A stretch of DNA of 64,000 bases, taken from positions 10,578,163 to 10,642,162 of the forward strand of contig NC_079428.1 of NCBI RefSeq assembly GCF_026213295.1, read 5' to 3'. This DNA is from Gadus chalcogrammus. Its lineage: Eukaryota > Chordata > Actinopteri > Gadiformes > Gadidae. Shown piece after piece: positions 1 through 45,107 of this stretch (positions are counted from its first letter, which is position 1; the number at the start of each line of letters is the position of its first letter). A program made the translations under genes and the position numbers. The notes beneath the pieces were generated by a model that made no database searches, had not been told where the DNA came from, and saw only the letters and a program-made list of their open reading frames with translations.

Positions 1-299
1 TAGAGAAAAACAACAAACTCCAGCTACAAAGACCACTAAGAGCCAGAGAGGAATCTGGGTAAAAACAAACAAGCAGGCACAGTCTGGAACCAACGTCTCC
101 AATGAGGACAGAAGACGGCTGGGCGACACCAAAAACACATCCTAACCACTTCCTGCCAGGACAGGAAGTCAAGGGACCAAGCGAGATTGAGGGGAGGAGT
201 TCAGCTGTCACACTATGTTTTTTTTCCTCTATGCTTGTAGTTATGATTGTAGTAATGTTTTGTTGGTATGTTTAAGACCAAGGATAAACAAGAAGACAT

Positions 300-425
300 G
301 TAGGTTGGGTTCGATCCCTAAATTCCACAGTCTACCTGTAGGCAACCTAGAGAGAGTTGCCCCCTTAACCCTACCTGCTCCTTAATGACGAATTCACTGT
401 AAACCACTTTCGATGAAAGCTATTA
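300..425 (+). mobile_element. Degenerate tRNA-derived SINE
   Basis: Contains a B-box-like GGGTTCGATCC followed by CCACAGTCTACCTGTAGGCA, CCTGCTCCTTAATGA and CACTGTAAACCACTTTCGAT. The same order of blocks recurs at 32575-32735 and 36920-37030. Confidence 0.6.
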
Positions 426-2094
426 GCAACTCAACCATTCCTTTGTTGTGTATCTTTAGACCATTGTTGTGGCTTGGCGGACAGGACCGAGAGACGGGAC
501 AGTGCTCGACATGTAGGATTGCACGTGGGTATTGAACTGGGGTCAGTGCGAGGCGTGTTGCCAACGTGCTTATCACACATATCTGACCTCATCAATAGCT
601 GTTTTTGGTCAGTCGCGCCTTTTTCGACAATCTGGAAAACAAAAAACGGAAAAGGAAAAATCTGGTGCATTGTCAAAGTGTGCGAGCGAGAGCGAGGGCG
701 ATTGGTGGAGGGAGAAATAGATAGCTAGAGAGAGCGGTTGGTAGAGAGAGGGATCCAAAGAGGGAGAAATACACTTTTTCCCAGAGATCTTTACAGTGAT
801 TGAGTGTGTTGTGAGAGAGTGTGTGTGAGAGCCAACACGTTTGTGACGACAGCCGGGAGCTGGGCAGGAAGTGGCTGCAGACAGGAAAGAGGAAGGTGGA
901 GGCAGAGTAACCACCACCCCCACCCCCACCCTCCACCTCTCTTTCTATGCCAATCTGCGGCCAAAAATGCCCTTGCTTCTTCCTGTGGGTCTGTGACCCT
1001 CAGGTTAACTCCAAGATTGACTTCGCTAACCAAACAACTGGAAGAATGGTCCAACGAGAGAGAGAGGAGAGAGAGAGAGAGAGAGAGAGAGCGATGGCTG
1101 AGAGAAAGAGCGAGATGTTATAGAGAGCGAGAGCGAACGGGGGAGATGTCAGAGAGAGAGAAGGAGGGAGGGAGGGCTGACAGTAAGCGAGAGAAGTTAA
1201 AGAGAGAGAGCAGGTTAGGAAGAGAATCAGAGTGTGCATAAGAGAGAGGGAGTAAGAGAAGTGGGAGAGGAAAAGGAGAGGGAGGGAGAAAGAGACAAGA
1301 GAAAGTTCAACACCACATGATAATCAGTCACCCAACAGACGTCCATAGAAAGGACAGAAAAACAAAACGATAATTTGTTCAAAGAAAACAAACGCACCAT
1401 TGTGCCATTTCCAGGTAGAAGCACAAACAGCATCATCCAGAGAAAGACAGAACACAAAAGAGCCTTTTCTCTCGTGAATAAGCATAAACCACTGATGCCA
1501 ATCTCCTCTCGTCAACCTTTGACCTGGGCTGCTAAACATAGCTTGCGGAGCTAGCCACCAGCTCCCCATTCGGAGGAGCTGTGGGCGCCCGCTGAACAAT
1601 GGGAGGTCAACGGCGAGACGCTAACCACTGACAGACAATTCAAGCTAATATTCGACAGGTTAATTACTTGTCGGTTTCCTTCGCAGGCCGGGGGGGAACC
1701 CTTGTTTTGAGTGGATCTGTTTTGAGTCCCTCTGATTGGCTGAGACTCTGGTTTGTTTTGAATGGTCACCGCGGTCCGGGATTAGCGTGCCACGCTAATG
1801 ACCTTTGACCCCTGCAGTTGTGTTCTTGGTAATGCTATTTTTATGGCTGCAGCTATAACTCTCAGAACATTGTGTGCGTGCGTGGGTTCTGGTAGATGCA
1901 CACTAGTGATGGGCCGCACACACTCACAACTTCCCAATCACTCACACACACACAGGTACACAAAGGCAGAGTCTATGTCTCAAAAGACGCACACACACAC
2001 ACACAGTACAAAGGTAGTTTTTGTTCCTTGCCATTACAACTCTGGCTTGCTTGGTCATCATGGATAAATGCCCCTCTTATATAACACAGTGGGT

Positions 2095-2213
<119 letters not shown>

Positions 2214-2671
2214 AGAGCATGGGAAAACATTAAGTATCTGAGTATTTTTTGGAGAGAACAATCATCTTCACATCTCAGTTGAAAGTAGTGACCCCAGATC
2301 ACTTTGGGGTCAGAGAAACTCTTTGGTCAGATTGTGATGAACACACTGACATCTTGAAAAGCCTAACATGAACAGGCTAAGGCTAAATTGAAAATGCCGA
2401 CATGAATATACGTGTTCAGACAGAAGACATGTTAAGACGTGTGTCTGGGTGCGGGTGTGTGTGTGGCCATATGTGTGCAGCTGCTTGCTTGCTGGGGACT
2501 AAACTGTGTTTTCAGTTAGTTCTTCCTAATGAGGTCAAAGGTCAAACAGGGTCATCAGAATCCCCCTGCCAGAAACAAGAGGAGCCTTTAATCTCACACA
2601 CACACACACACACACACCATTAGGTTTGGCCAGGACAAGGTCTGAAAATCAGTGGCAGGAGAAAGGGACTC

Positions 2672-2807
<136 letters not shown>

Positions 2808-3235
2808 TGAGACAGTGGCACATTGAAAGATGGTCAGAGGCCAAGAGAAAAATTGAGGCAATAACCAGAAAGAAAGAAAGAAAGAAAGAGAAACTAGCTA
2901 GCGAACTTGAGAGGACAAGGGAGCGATGGAGTGAGATAGAGATAGAGAGTCCCCACATACACCAAACACACACACACACACACACATCTGAGTCACCTGG
3001 GCACAAACGTCTTATTGAGGACCCGCCGGCCATCTTTGATTGGATGGAGTGACTCAGCACAGAACGAACACAGGCCCAGTGTGTGAGTGTGTGTCTGTCT
3101 ACAAGAGTGTACAGTGTGTGTATATCAGTGCGCTCGCAAATGCATTTGTCTGATTGTTTACTGTATGTGGGTTTGCGCGTGATCTATTGTTTATTGTGTA
3201 TGTGCATCTGAATAATGTATAGTAATGATGTGTTT

Positions 3236-3355
<120 letters not shown>

Positions 3356-3358
3356 TAC

Positions 3359-33716
<30,358 letters not shown>

Positions 33717-36626
33717 TTCGACGGGGCAGCTCTATCTCGCACGTTGGCGATAAAGTTAAACAAACCGGTTTTAGTTCCTGTCAGATAGACCCATGTCGTC
33801 GGTACTCGGGACTGGGCTTGTCTCGGAGCAATGACTCGAAGACTTGAAGACAGATCAGTTGCCGGTTGGGAAACTTTCAAGATGACAAGGAGGACTGTCA
33901 AGGGGCTGTCAACCAAATATCGCGACCCCAGCCAATATGTGCTCCCATTGGCTGCCGTGATGCTGTGTCCCGCCCACTTTCTAAAATATCCATAGGGAAA
34001 TGTCACTTGGCAGGCATGCGCAACTAGTATTTGTATAAAATAAATTAAATTAAAGTACTATGTCGACCAATCTAAGTAGTATTATATACCTAAGCATATA
34101 GGAATTCATATTATTATATCCGTATAATATATGTCTACATTTTATTGTAGCAAGCAAGAGAGACAGAAGAAGAAGGAGGCAAAGTAATAACCGAAGACAG
34201 TATTTACATAGGCCTAACAAAATTCGCACTTGGCCGTCGTTTTCTCGAATGCAGCATTCACTCAACTTAACGTCACGTACTCATGTTCTCGCACTTTAAT
34301 GCGTTTGGACCGAAGAATACACCTTTATTTTAAGTGTCTGCCAGGTCAGAGACAGCAGGTCAGAGACGCCGAACAAGTGAACTCCAGAACTTTCCTGCGA
34401 AGGAACTCGTTTACGTATTTCTGTTATGTTCTAATATTGCCTTTATGTTGCGCTAAATTTAGATTCAAACACTGAATTTCGTTAATGTGTCAAAATTAAA
34501 TTGATACTTAATAATAAAAAATAATTGAACCCAACTATTTTATTTATTCTAAAAATACATTTGCTTGAACTGCAATACGATGATATATAAAATAATTTAC
34601 ATCTCGTAAGTAGATAATCAATCAATCAATCAATAGATGCATTGGCCAATAGATGGCACTCTTTCGTCATCTCAAAACTATTTCCGAGGCTTTTTGGCTT
34701 CCACATAGGGATGTCATAATTTGAGACATTATGACTGATAAAATATTTAAATAGGCTCATTGTCATGATGAATAAAAGTTAATCAATTCAATAAACCATT
34801 CAAAAAAATCAAAATATGACTACAACTACTAATATGACAAAAAAAAAGGAAAACAAATTAATTGAAATAAATTCCCTAGCTGCAGTAGATAATAATTTAC
34901 GGTTACAATTCAACAGGTTGCGATCATGTTTCCTCAAAACCTTTTACTCCATTTCCCCTTGACCTTGTCGTCACCATGAGAAAGGAAGCTGGAGAGGAAG
35001 GAATGCGGACACATCACCCACAGTATCTTTATTATATACAAATAAATGTGCGTTGTTTTAGCTTATGAAGGTTCCTGACAGAGAAATAACTGGGAAGTAT
35101 CGTAGTGTCAGCCATGATATGAGGGGTCAAATTCTCTTAATGCCAAGGAATGGTGCTTCAATGCTTCCTTACTCATCGCCTTCAGCATAGGGTAGACGGG
35201 ACCATCCTTTACGAGAGGAAAGGAAAAAATGGCTTCCCACGAAACCTTGAGGCGTCAACCAAGCCACGCACCATTCAGCCGTTCACAAAACAAACGATCA
35301 CTATGACAACACAAAGATTGTAATTGCAGTCTGATTCCCAACACCACAGTTTTTCTTCTCCTTAGTGCTAATGAATTATCGTTCACACCTCTCCTTGGCC
35401 TCGTGATATTAGGAAGACACACAGCCCGCTATTTTTGGACTATTCAACTGGAGCCCATAAGGGTTTGTGGCGACGGCTGGTTAAACCTGTGTGCATTGAT
35501 TGCCCAATGCACCACAGGTGTGCAGCCTTCTTCTTCTTCTTCTTCTTCTTCTTCTTTTGAGTTTATTTGGCGGTTGGCAAACCAATATGGTGCATTACCG
35601 CCAAGGTGTGCAGCCTCAATCAGCCCCAGAGTCTTATCAGTCTGACTCTGGTCAGGTGAGGACACGTGACACACACACCACGACTGGCCTTTGAAATGAC
35701 CTGTGAGCTAGCCTTTTGATGCACCTTTATGCCTACCAGATAGCATGCCAATGTGGTATAAATTGTGTATTTTCTTGTGTTTATCATTTATGGGCTAGAG
35801 TGCCAAAGGTATGGGTGCATGTTTAATCACCTTAAGTCTAATAAAACTGCTTGCTGGAGTGAGATAAATACAATGAACAGTCCTGGACATATGAGTTCCC
35901 ACTACATTTCCACAGTAAAACATTTACTTGAATCAAGAACTTTCATCAGCTGATATAGATCGGGTTAGTTATTGCTGCCTCACTGTTTGCCAATGACATC
36001 ATATAGACGGACACACTGACACTAGGTGAAAGAGCAGGTATTTGAGGTTTGACATGTCTACATATCATTTAAAGATTAAAGATGGATTACCCAAGGCTCT
36101 GTTTTTGCGTTCCCTGTAATTTGGTTACTAAGCTGTTACTAAGGCGAAACATTGAATTATAATAAGATAATTCTGCAATTGTAAATCGATACCTAAGTCA
36201 TTCTTTTTAGGGTAAACCCTTTGAAAAAAGACAGTGATATATTTATAATTCTATATGATCACCATATACCCTATAGAAATGGTCAGTATTGGACAGGACC
36301 ATTTATTTTAGTTCCAAATGTGGCGTCACACTGAACTCAATAGAGCCCTGCGATGGATGGTCTGAATTGAGAATGTCCTGGAGGGATTCAAAGGTTTCCA
36401 ATAATCCACACACGCCTCTTACCGTAACATTTGACGGGGAAGTTGACTGTAAGAATACATACATACACACACACAAATACACACACATACGCACGCAAAG
36501 TCCTTAGTGAATAACGTTCCAGGCAGTGGGTCATAAATTGATCATGCCTGTAGAAGAGAGAGCGAGAGAGAGCGAGGCATTGCCATTTTAGAGGAATCTG
36601 ACATATATTATGTTTTTGTGAGTTAC

Positions 36627-36762
<136 letters not shown>

Positions 36763-36919
36763 GGCGCTTGGATTCTGATCCATCTTTGAGTGAACCTCTG
36801 AGCCGACCGGGCTGCTGCCAGAATACACACACACAGGACCCGCACACAGAGCATGCACACAGAACACACAGACACAGAACGCAACTTCCCTGGAACAGCA
36901 AACAGTGAGCAGTACTAGC

Positions 36920-37030
36920 AGCAGCGGGTTCGGTCCCCAATGCACAGTCTATGACCTCTCACCCCTACCTGCTCCTTCTTGACCTGAATCTGAATTGAGT
37001 GCAAGTCCCTTTGGTGGAAAGCATCTATTA
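36920..37030 (+). mobile_element. Degenerate tRNA-derived SINE
   Basis: GGGTTCGGTCCCCAATGCAC, then CCTACCTGCTCCTTCTTGA and CTTTGGTGGAAAGCATCT; same family as 300-425 and 32575-32735. Confidence 0.55.
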
Positions 37031-37604
37031 ATATCTACATAGTAATATAATTCAGTGTAAATTGAATAGAGCTGCAACATCGTTCAACGTTAGCGTGATT
37101 AACAGAAGGTTTTACAGGAAGACATTCGTCCACTTCCTGGAACCCAAGCGATTTCCCAGAATGCCTCATCGTCAGTAACTAATATGGTCATACAACGGCA
37201 CATTTGTGGTGAGGAACAGAGGACCGGCAAAAATCCAGCAGCATTGATCCAGACTCATTTTGATATCGAATTCAGTCCCCTGCCAACTGCCTCAAAGTCC
37301 AACCTTCTAATTCCAAAACCACTGTGTGGGTCTCCATGGAAACACAGAACACACCACGATCATTTCGAATAAGTTGAACTCGTGCCCCACTTTAAACAGG
37401 CATCCTGAGATCAACTGTTGTCTCCAAAAATCAAACTGGCTTTTATTGTACATAATTACATATGGCTTTCCAGTTGCACAAGAATAGTGCATGCCACTGT
37501 TCTCTCACTATGCCTTCTATTCGTATTATATTAGTTACACTGAGGGACTGGAGTTGATGAGTGATAAACAACTGATGAAAAGGCTAGTAGTGTAATATAT
37601 CACA

Positions 37605-37726
<122 letters not shown>

Positions 37727-38330
37727 GCCTGCCAATCGGATTGTCAAAGGAGTCAGCAGATTCTGATGTGTGTGTTCATAAGGGGCTCAGATGGCTTGCT
37801 GAGTCCAGAATGGTGCGGACCCCCGCGGACCCCCAGCGGCCGGACATGAGGAAGGTGACTCAGTAATCCCGGGATCTCTCAGCGGTAACACAGTGGAGGT
37901 TTGAGGAATGTGTTCAGCTCCCCCTTCAAGCTCAGCCCATGCATTGACAAAGTCCTCACAAGGTCGTCATTCCGTGGTGCGTGTGTGTGTGTCACTTTTC
38001 AATACTCCACAACACTGAAATGCTTTGACTAGTGTGCAACGAATATGATGTGTTTTTTTACACAAAGGCATGTGGTAATGTATGTGTGCATCATGCATAT
38101 TATGTGTGTGTGTGAGCATTTCTTTCAGTTCTCATGTACATGTGCGAGTTTCGGTGCTCATGCAAGCGTCTGTGTTTAACCTGTTGTGAAAGCTGGATGT
38201 TAGGCAACGGTCCCTTTGCCTGGGGACCAATCAGAAGCAGCGATCTTGACCACACGCTCAAATACTTGAACTGCTAGTGGGGTCGATGACACTTTATTCA
38301 CTGGCAAGGCCATGGCAGGCAGGCAGGCAT

Positions 38331-38451
<121 letters not shown>

Positions 38452-38496
38452 CCGACAGTCAGTCTTATTTTACAGCCAGAGAGCTGTCTTGTCCCT

Positions 38497-38911
<415 letters not shown>

Positions 38912-39015
38912 TGCGTGTGTGTGTGTGTTTGTGTGTGTGTTTTTGTTTGGACATTAGACCTGACCAGGCAGACAGAAAAATAAATTACCTCATTTGTGCT
39001 TAACCTATATCATCA

Positions 39016-39017
<2 letters not shown>

Positions 39018-39104
<87 letters not shown>

Positions 39105-39157
39105 CTCTTGGACTTTCTCGCTCTCTACCTCTCTCTCACTCTTTGCTGGTCTCACTG

Positions 39158-39231
<74 letters not shown>
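39018..39231. repeat. Two (CT)n runs immediately upstream of the leap2 TATA box
   Basis: Runs at 39018-39102 and 39171-39231 with a related imperfect spacer. CT/GA tracts in this position can bind GAGA-type factors or open as triplex; here that is inference. Confidence 0.95.
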
Positions 39232-39233
<2 letters not shown>

Positions 39234-39279
39234 GAGCAGAGGGGAGGGGGGCAGGGGGGGGAGGTGGAGGAGAGGCCTG

Positions 39280-39286
39280 TATAAAA
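39280..39286 (+). promoter_or_regulatory. leap2: Candidate TATA box of leap2
   Basis: TATAAAA in the context CCTGTATAAAATCAG, about 450 bases upstream of the leap2 start codon and just downstream of two long CT runs (39018-39102 and 39171-39231). A transcription start near 39310 would leave a ~420-base leader, which may itself be spliced. Placement is from sequence only. Confidence 0.5.
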
Positions 39287-39729
39287 TCAGAGTCGTATTG
39301 CTCTGAGCCACAGCTGGGTTTTGCTGAATCAGAGTAAAGTGAGCACACGCACCAACCTGTTAGATGTCACTTCATCCAACCACGAACCCGGAGAGAGGAG
39401 GAAAACCCGAAAACAGAACGGAATTTCAAAGGAATACCTGCCGTTCCGAGTATCCAAGACAACAGTATAGTCGAATAGTAAGTTATTAAGAAGAGCACAC
39501 ACGTGTTAATGGTGGTATTAGACACGTTTATCGAGTGTCTATACATGTATTGATCCTTTAATCAGTCTAAGAAAGAAAAACATTGATTGCCTCGATTAGG
39601 CCTATAGATCACAGGGCGATCCATCGCAGTGGATAGTATAAGCATCCAAGACTTCATCTGGGGCTCCTTTCTGCGTCGACACAACTGAAGCCATTCTCTT
39701 ATTTGATCGGAGATTTGAAGAGTCTGAAG

Positions 39730-40048
39730 ATGCAAGGATTAAAGTATTCCAGCTGGACAAGGATGACGACTCCGCTGTTACTGGCGCTGCTCGTTCTGAC
39801 CCAGCAGGTAAGTCACAATACCGCCGGGAAATGTCTTATCCCTTTCAGTAGATTCACTTTTTAAGTAGAAAGTAGCATCTAGTAAATTAAGATTTGGATA
39901 TTTGATCGTTTTGAGGGGTGTGCAAGACTTTTCTTTAAAAAAATTTAAACTGCATGATTTTGTGTGCGTGTTTTTTATCTGTCTGTGGGTTTTTTAGTGT
40001 ATGTATGCTCGTGTGTTTGTGCGTGCGTGTGCGTGCGTGTGTGTGCGT

Positions 40049-40104
<56 letters not shown>

Positions 40105-41299
40105 CTGTGTGCGCTGTTTTGTGAAAACTTTTTTGAATACTATCTGTGTGCTACGGATGTGTATGCTTATGTTTCTCGAACTGTTTCGTTTTTTTGCAGG
40201 TGGTCTCCTGTCCGTTCCACCGTGCGGTGTCACCCTCTCCTGGATCTGACGATGGTCCCGGGGCCCTGGAGGTGGAACGGGCTCCTGTCCTGCGAAGGGT
40301 GGCCCGTATGACGCCCCTCTGGAGGCTGATGAACAGCAAGCCCCTGGGGGCCTACTGTCATAGCAACTACGAGTGCTCCACGGGACTCTGCAGGTACACT
40401 ATACTACCTGTTATACCTGTAGCCACGTATGTTGATATACTATATGTTAGGTCTGTCTGTATCTATGCCTGTAAATATACTGTTACTTTACCTGTAGCTA
40501 TGCCTGTAGATATACTTGTACTTTACCAGTAGCTACGCATGTAGAAATAATTTTACTTTACCTGTAGCTACGCCTGTAAATATACTGTTAATTTATCTGT
40601 AGCCACACCTGTAGATATACTTTCTGTTACTTTACCTGTAGCTACGCCTGTAGATATACTACCTCTTATACCTGTAGCTACGCCTGTAGATATACTACCT
40701 CTTATACCTGTAGCTACGCCTGTAGATATACTACCTCTTATACCTGTAGCTACGCCTGTAGATATACTACCTCTTATACCTGTAGCTACGCCAGTAGATA
40801 TACTACCTCTTATACCTGTAGCTACGCCTGTAGATATACTACCTGTTTCTTCACCTGTAGCCATGCCTGTATATACTGTTACTTCACCTGTAGCCATGCC
40901 TGTAGATATACTGTTACCTCTAGCTATGCCTGTAGATCTTCTACCTGTTATATGTGTAGCCACACCTGTAGATATACTACCTGTTATACCTGGCTGTAGC
41001 CATGCCTGTAGACTGTTACTTTACTTGTAGCCACGCCTGTAGATATACTACCTGATACTTTATCTGCAGCCACGCCTGTAGATATACTACCTGATAATTT
41101 ACCTGTAGCTATGCCATATACTACCTGTTATATCTGTAGCTACGTGCCTGTTACTTTACCTGTAGCTACGCCTACGCCTGTAGATATACTTGTACCTATA
41201 ATTCTTATGCTCATTCGCGTGTGTTTTCCTCTTTCCCTCCACAGGGCTGGTCACTGCTCCACAACCCATCGGGCTTTGAAGGAACCAGCAAAGTACTAG
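39730..41299 (+). CDS. leap2: Liver-expressed antimicrobial peptide 2 (LEAP-2) precursor
   Basis: Secreted cationic peptide of liver and gut; in mammals also the endogenous antagonist/inverse agonist of the ghrelin receptor. Three exons: 39730-39807, 40200-40393, 41245-41299, joining in phase to 108 residues ending in TAG. Exon 1 encodes a hydrophobic signal peptide; a second Met at residue 12 (MTTPLLLALLVLTQQ) would give a more typical length. Exon 2 holds the acidic propiece, the furin-type site R-V-A-R and the start of the mature peptide MTPLWRLMNSKPLGAYC. The mature peptide has the four family cysteines (Y-C, E-C, L-C, H-C), which pair 1-3 and 2-4 in known LEAP-2. The N-terminal MTPLWR, the receptor-contact end in mammals, is conserved. 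The 46-residue mature form has a slightly longer tail than mammalian LEAP2 (40). Intron 2 is almost entirely a minisatellite. Confidence 0.95.
40394..41200 (+). repeat. ~36-bp minisatellite filling leap2 intron 2
   Basis: Some 20 diverged head-to-tail units built on CCTGTAGCTACGCCTGTAGA plus TATACTACCTCTTATA. The first unit begins exactly at the donor GT: the intron start GTACACTATACTACCTGTTA aligns with the unit text GTAGATATACTACC. Internal units do not recreate an AG|GT donor. Confidence 0.85.
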
Positions 41300-42681
41300 A
41301 GAATGTTCTCAAAGTGACCTAACATCAAGCCATAATCTGCTCTTTATAAAGCTTCCAACCAAGACCTTCTCAGGATTCTCTTTTCGATAACCAGCATATA
41401 CGTGGCTCGTAGCCTCAGACCCCGTATGCAAATACTTGAACATTAGTGATTAGTATGTTGATTTTCTATGATCGGGTACTATCTATTAGCACAGGATGTA
41501 TCTGATTGGGCGATTAGAAATTCTAAACTGTGATGATTGGTTGAAAACAAGGAATTGGGGACACTGATTGGCGTCGGTCGGACACGAGATTAGAGAGGGA
41601 GATTTCTCCACTGTGCTTAATTTTGAAGCCTTGAACTGGTCTCTTCCATAACTAGGTCAAAGTGCCATCATGGCACGAATTACATTCCTGTAATCGGTTA
41701 GCTAGATTAGTTAGGACACAACACGTTTTGTGTTCTAGAAAACTAATATTATTACGATTATTACGATAATCGTCCACTCACATTAAAATCCATTTCCTAT
41801 TTGTGTGTATCTGGGAGGGGGTGGGGGGAGGTGGGAGAGGTGGGTCAGAGTTCAGCCTCAAATCAGTGCCTCCTTGGTTTGAGGTTGCTAAACGCAAACT
41901 AGCTGGGCTAACTAAAGAGGTGAGGGGTAAAAAGGCCAGGAGAGAGAGGGGGGGAGAGAGAGAGAGAGGGAGAGAGAGGGAGAGAGAGGGAGAGAGAGAG
42001 GGAGAGAGAGAGAGAGAGAGAGAGAGTCCAGAAATGGAGCAAAGGTTACATTTATCAAACCCTTGTGTGTGACCACCTTGACACGTCTCTGTGAATGTGT
42101 TGGTGCTTGTGGTTCGTACATTTTTATCTTCCTTGTTTTTTATTTAGTGAATAGAAACACAGATTCATTCTCTGTGTAAAGTGGAATGAAATAGCGACCA
42201 ACTGACATGCGCGCTTCCAATTGTCCAGCGTTTCTATTTATTTTGATACAAAAATGCACCAACTTGACTTTTTGTTTGTAGTTTGAATCAAATGTCGTCC
42301 TCAATTTCCTTCCTTGTCAGCTGACCAAAGATTTAAGTTTTGTCAAGAATCCTCTCTACGTCAGGTTAGCCAAACTTTCAATGTTAACCAGAAATTGTAA
42401 CTTCTTGATACGTTTATTGTTTTGCCTGAGTACAAAAACGGACAAACACTTTTTTGCACAACTTATAGTCACGTTTCTAAATACTCAAGATCAGATGAGA
42501 TCTCTCTGTTCCAAGCACGCATCCGGGCCCTCATGGCCATCGGGGAAGTCGCTCATTAGTTTTGTGCACCTTTTTTTATGTGAAATCTTTGACTTTGACA
42601 AATCAAATTATCAATGTACTGTGGACCATCAGTGTACTGTGTATTGTATGTGTAGACAAATGGAAACCGGGGTTATTAAAG

Positions 42682-42685
<4 letters not shown>

Positions 42686-42728
<43 letters not shown>
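42686..42728. repeat. (TA)n run
   Basis: About 21 TA units. Confidence 0.95.
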
Positions 42729-42729
<1 letters not shown>

Positions 42730-43194
42730 TCAAGCCAATTGTTTTTTTTGAAAAGCATAAATATCTACTCAAAGTTTTTTTACATTATATGTATATTACA
42801 ACCACTCTGTTGACATTTCATTATTCTTTATCCTTGATAAATATGAATTAACATATTACTCATGTCGAAGTCTATGTTTTACCTAGATTTATGATCTAAG
42901 ATTTAAGAATATTCTCAGTTTAAACACCATGTCTCAGAGGGCGGGGAATAACATTCCAACCAATGATAGCACAGTTGGAATCTGATTGACTCAAGCAGTA
43001 GGAAGTAAGAACGAAAATGCAATTCCGATTGACCCAATGACATCTTTCCACATTTAGTCCCGCCCTAATATCCTGAATAGTAACGAAATAAACTCTGAAT
43101 CTTATTTATTTAGACATTTATTTAATTGTTTTACTTTTTATCAAAATGCCTTTGAAACAACCTGATATGCAATAGTCTAGTTAGTTGTTCTTTT

Positions 43195-43320
43195 CAATGT
43201 TTGACATCTAGCTCAAGGGTTGTGGGTTTGAATCCCATTATCTACAGTCGGCATTCTAGAGCAAGATGCCCCCTATCCCTTACCAGATCCAATATGACTT
43301 GTACTTAAAAATCAGCATGC
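43195..43320 (+). mobile_element. Degenerate tRNA-derived SINE head
   Basis: GGGTTTGAATCCCATTATCT (B-box) followed by AGAGCAAGATGCCCCCTATC and CCTTACC, typical of the 5' part of fish tRNA-derived SINEs; truncated afterwards. Confidence 0.5.
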
Positions 43321-43853
43321 TGTGTTAAAACAAGACAGACTGGAAGACATGCAGAGATGGATGCCAGACAGATGGTTTTAGAGACAAACAGAAAGACATA
43401 AAGTAACAGAGACAGACAGACGGACAGAAAGGTAGATGGATAGATATAGTTTTATAGACAGACAGATACAGTTATAGACAGACAGATAGACAGGCAGCTA
43501 GATGGACAGACAGACTGTTATAGAAACAGAAAGATAGATGGACAGATAGATAATTATAGAGACAGAGACAGTTATAGAGACAGACAGGGACATACAAACG
43601 GACAGTTAAAGAGAGTGACAGACAATTACAGAGAAAGACATACTGTAGAAGTGTAAGCAACTTCATGCACAACTTGTGCATAGCAATGAAGTTACCAATA
43701 GACGTACATAGATAGATGTACATACTGTACATACGTGCATGGACACAGACGCATACAGCGGTGATGTGGCAAGTACAGAAGGTGCTGAGCAAACTGCACG
43801 GAACAAAATAATCAATATTTTACATAAACGCAAAAAGTAAATATGTATTTAAT

Positions 43854-43965
<112 letters not shown>

Positions 43966-44339
43966 TTTGAATCATATGCTGTATAACTTGTGACATCATG
44001 GCAAGCAACAAATGCATAAAAGGAGATATAAAACAAATGAAGGTCAAAGGTGGTATACACAGTAGAAAAACTGCTGCATTAGCCGCATTCCAGAGAATGG
44101 AAACATAATATATAACATAGCATATGTATCCTGGGTGTTACCGACAAATGGGGAGTAACAATAAAGAATAAAATATTATAAATGCAAAATTGAGATGTGC
44201 AAATGAATGAGTAAATTCATAGTGAGTAACGTGGACGTTGCAGTTCCAATTGAGCATGGCATGATTGTTCATTTGATCAATACTTTAAGTGTTGCTGAAA
44301 GTTCCTGAGTGAGTTTGTGAGATAGTCTGTGCTAGAATG

Positions 44340-44600
44340 CTCCGGGAGCATTTACCAGACAACGGCACCCATAGCCTGGTTGGCTGAGATCTTGCTTTAC
44401 TCTGTGCTCTCAAAGGGCATTGTGTGGGGTAGATGCCTTGATCAGAGGGGAGAAGGCAGCCCATGATGCGCTTTGCTTTCGTTCCCCACCCTCTGGAAGG
44501 CCTTGCGATCAGCAGCTAAACCGGGCAGTCCAAAGCCTGAGAGTATGCTCTCAATGGTGCACCGGTCAAAGGTTCTCAGGGTCCTGACAGACGCACCAAG
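44340..44600 (-). mobile_element. Degenerate LINE (L2/CR1-like) 3' ORF fragment
   Basis: Minus-strand translation gives RTLRTFDRCTIESILSGFGL then an A-D-R-K-A-F-Q-R-V block, matching the F-x-R-C-T-I-E-S-I-L ... D-R-K-A-L-Q-R-V segment after the reverse transcriptase of fish L2/CR1-type elements. Broken and truncated. Repeated at about 56490-56750 in the second copy. Confidence 0.6.
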
Positions 44601-45107
44601 TTTTTAACGCAGAGTCAGCTTGCCTGCATCGATCAGGTCTGAACTGCACATATAGTCTTTAATGGTAATACCGAGGAAGGTTCCAGCTTCATCTATGTGT
44701 ATAGGGTCATGAGCGAATGTGCTATTGAACGCTATGGATTAATATCAGAGAAACCAATCGGTTCTTCTTTCACACCATTTCAGTTGATCAATGATAACGA
44801 TAATCCAGAGTAGGATTTGGGAATGACCTTGGTTCACAAGACTAAAGTCCGAAGCCGTAGCAAGGAATGCTCTAGAATTGACCCACACACTGGGAAGGGA
44901 GTTTACGGCAGAGGTAGTCATAGGGCTGTCATGATACACTCTACATTTTAATGTAGGACAAACGTACCAATATGCAACAATGAGTCAAGGAAAAACACAC
45001 TGAATATATTTAAATTAAAAATTGTATACATGTCAATTAATCAATTATATAGGTTGTTCCATTTTTCTGCAATATTTCCCTTTAAAACAAACTAAAAATG
45101 AATTTAA

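Noticed and set aside
40568..40963. 131-codon minus-strand ORF with a repeated ISTGVATGIRGS unit
   Set aside because: It is a translation of the 36-bp leap2 intron minisatellite, antisense to the gene.
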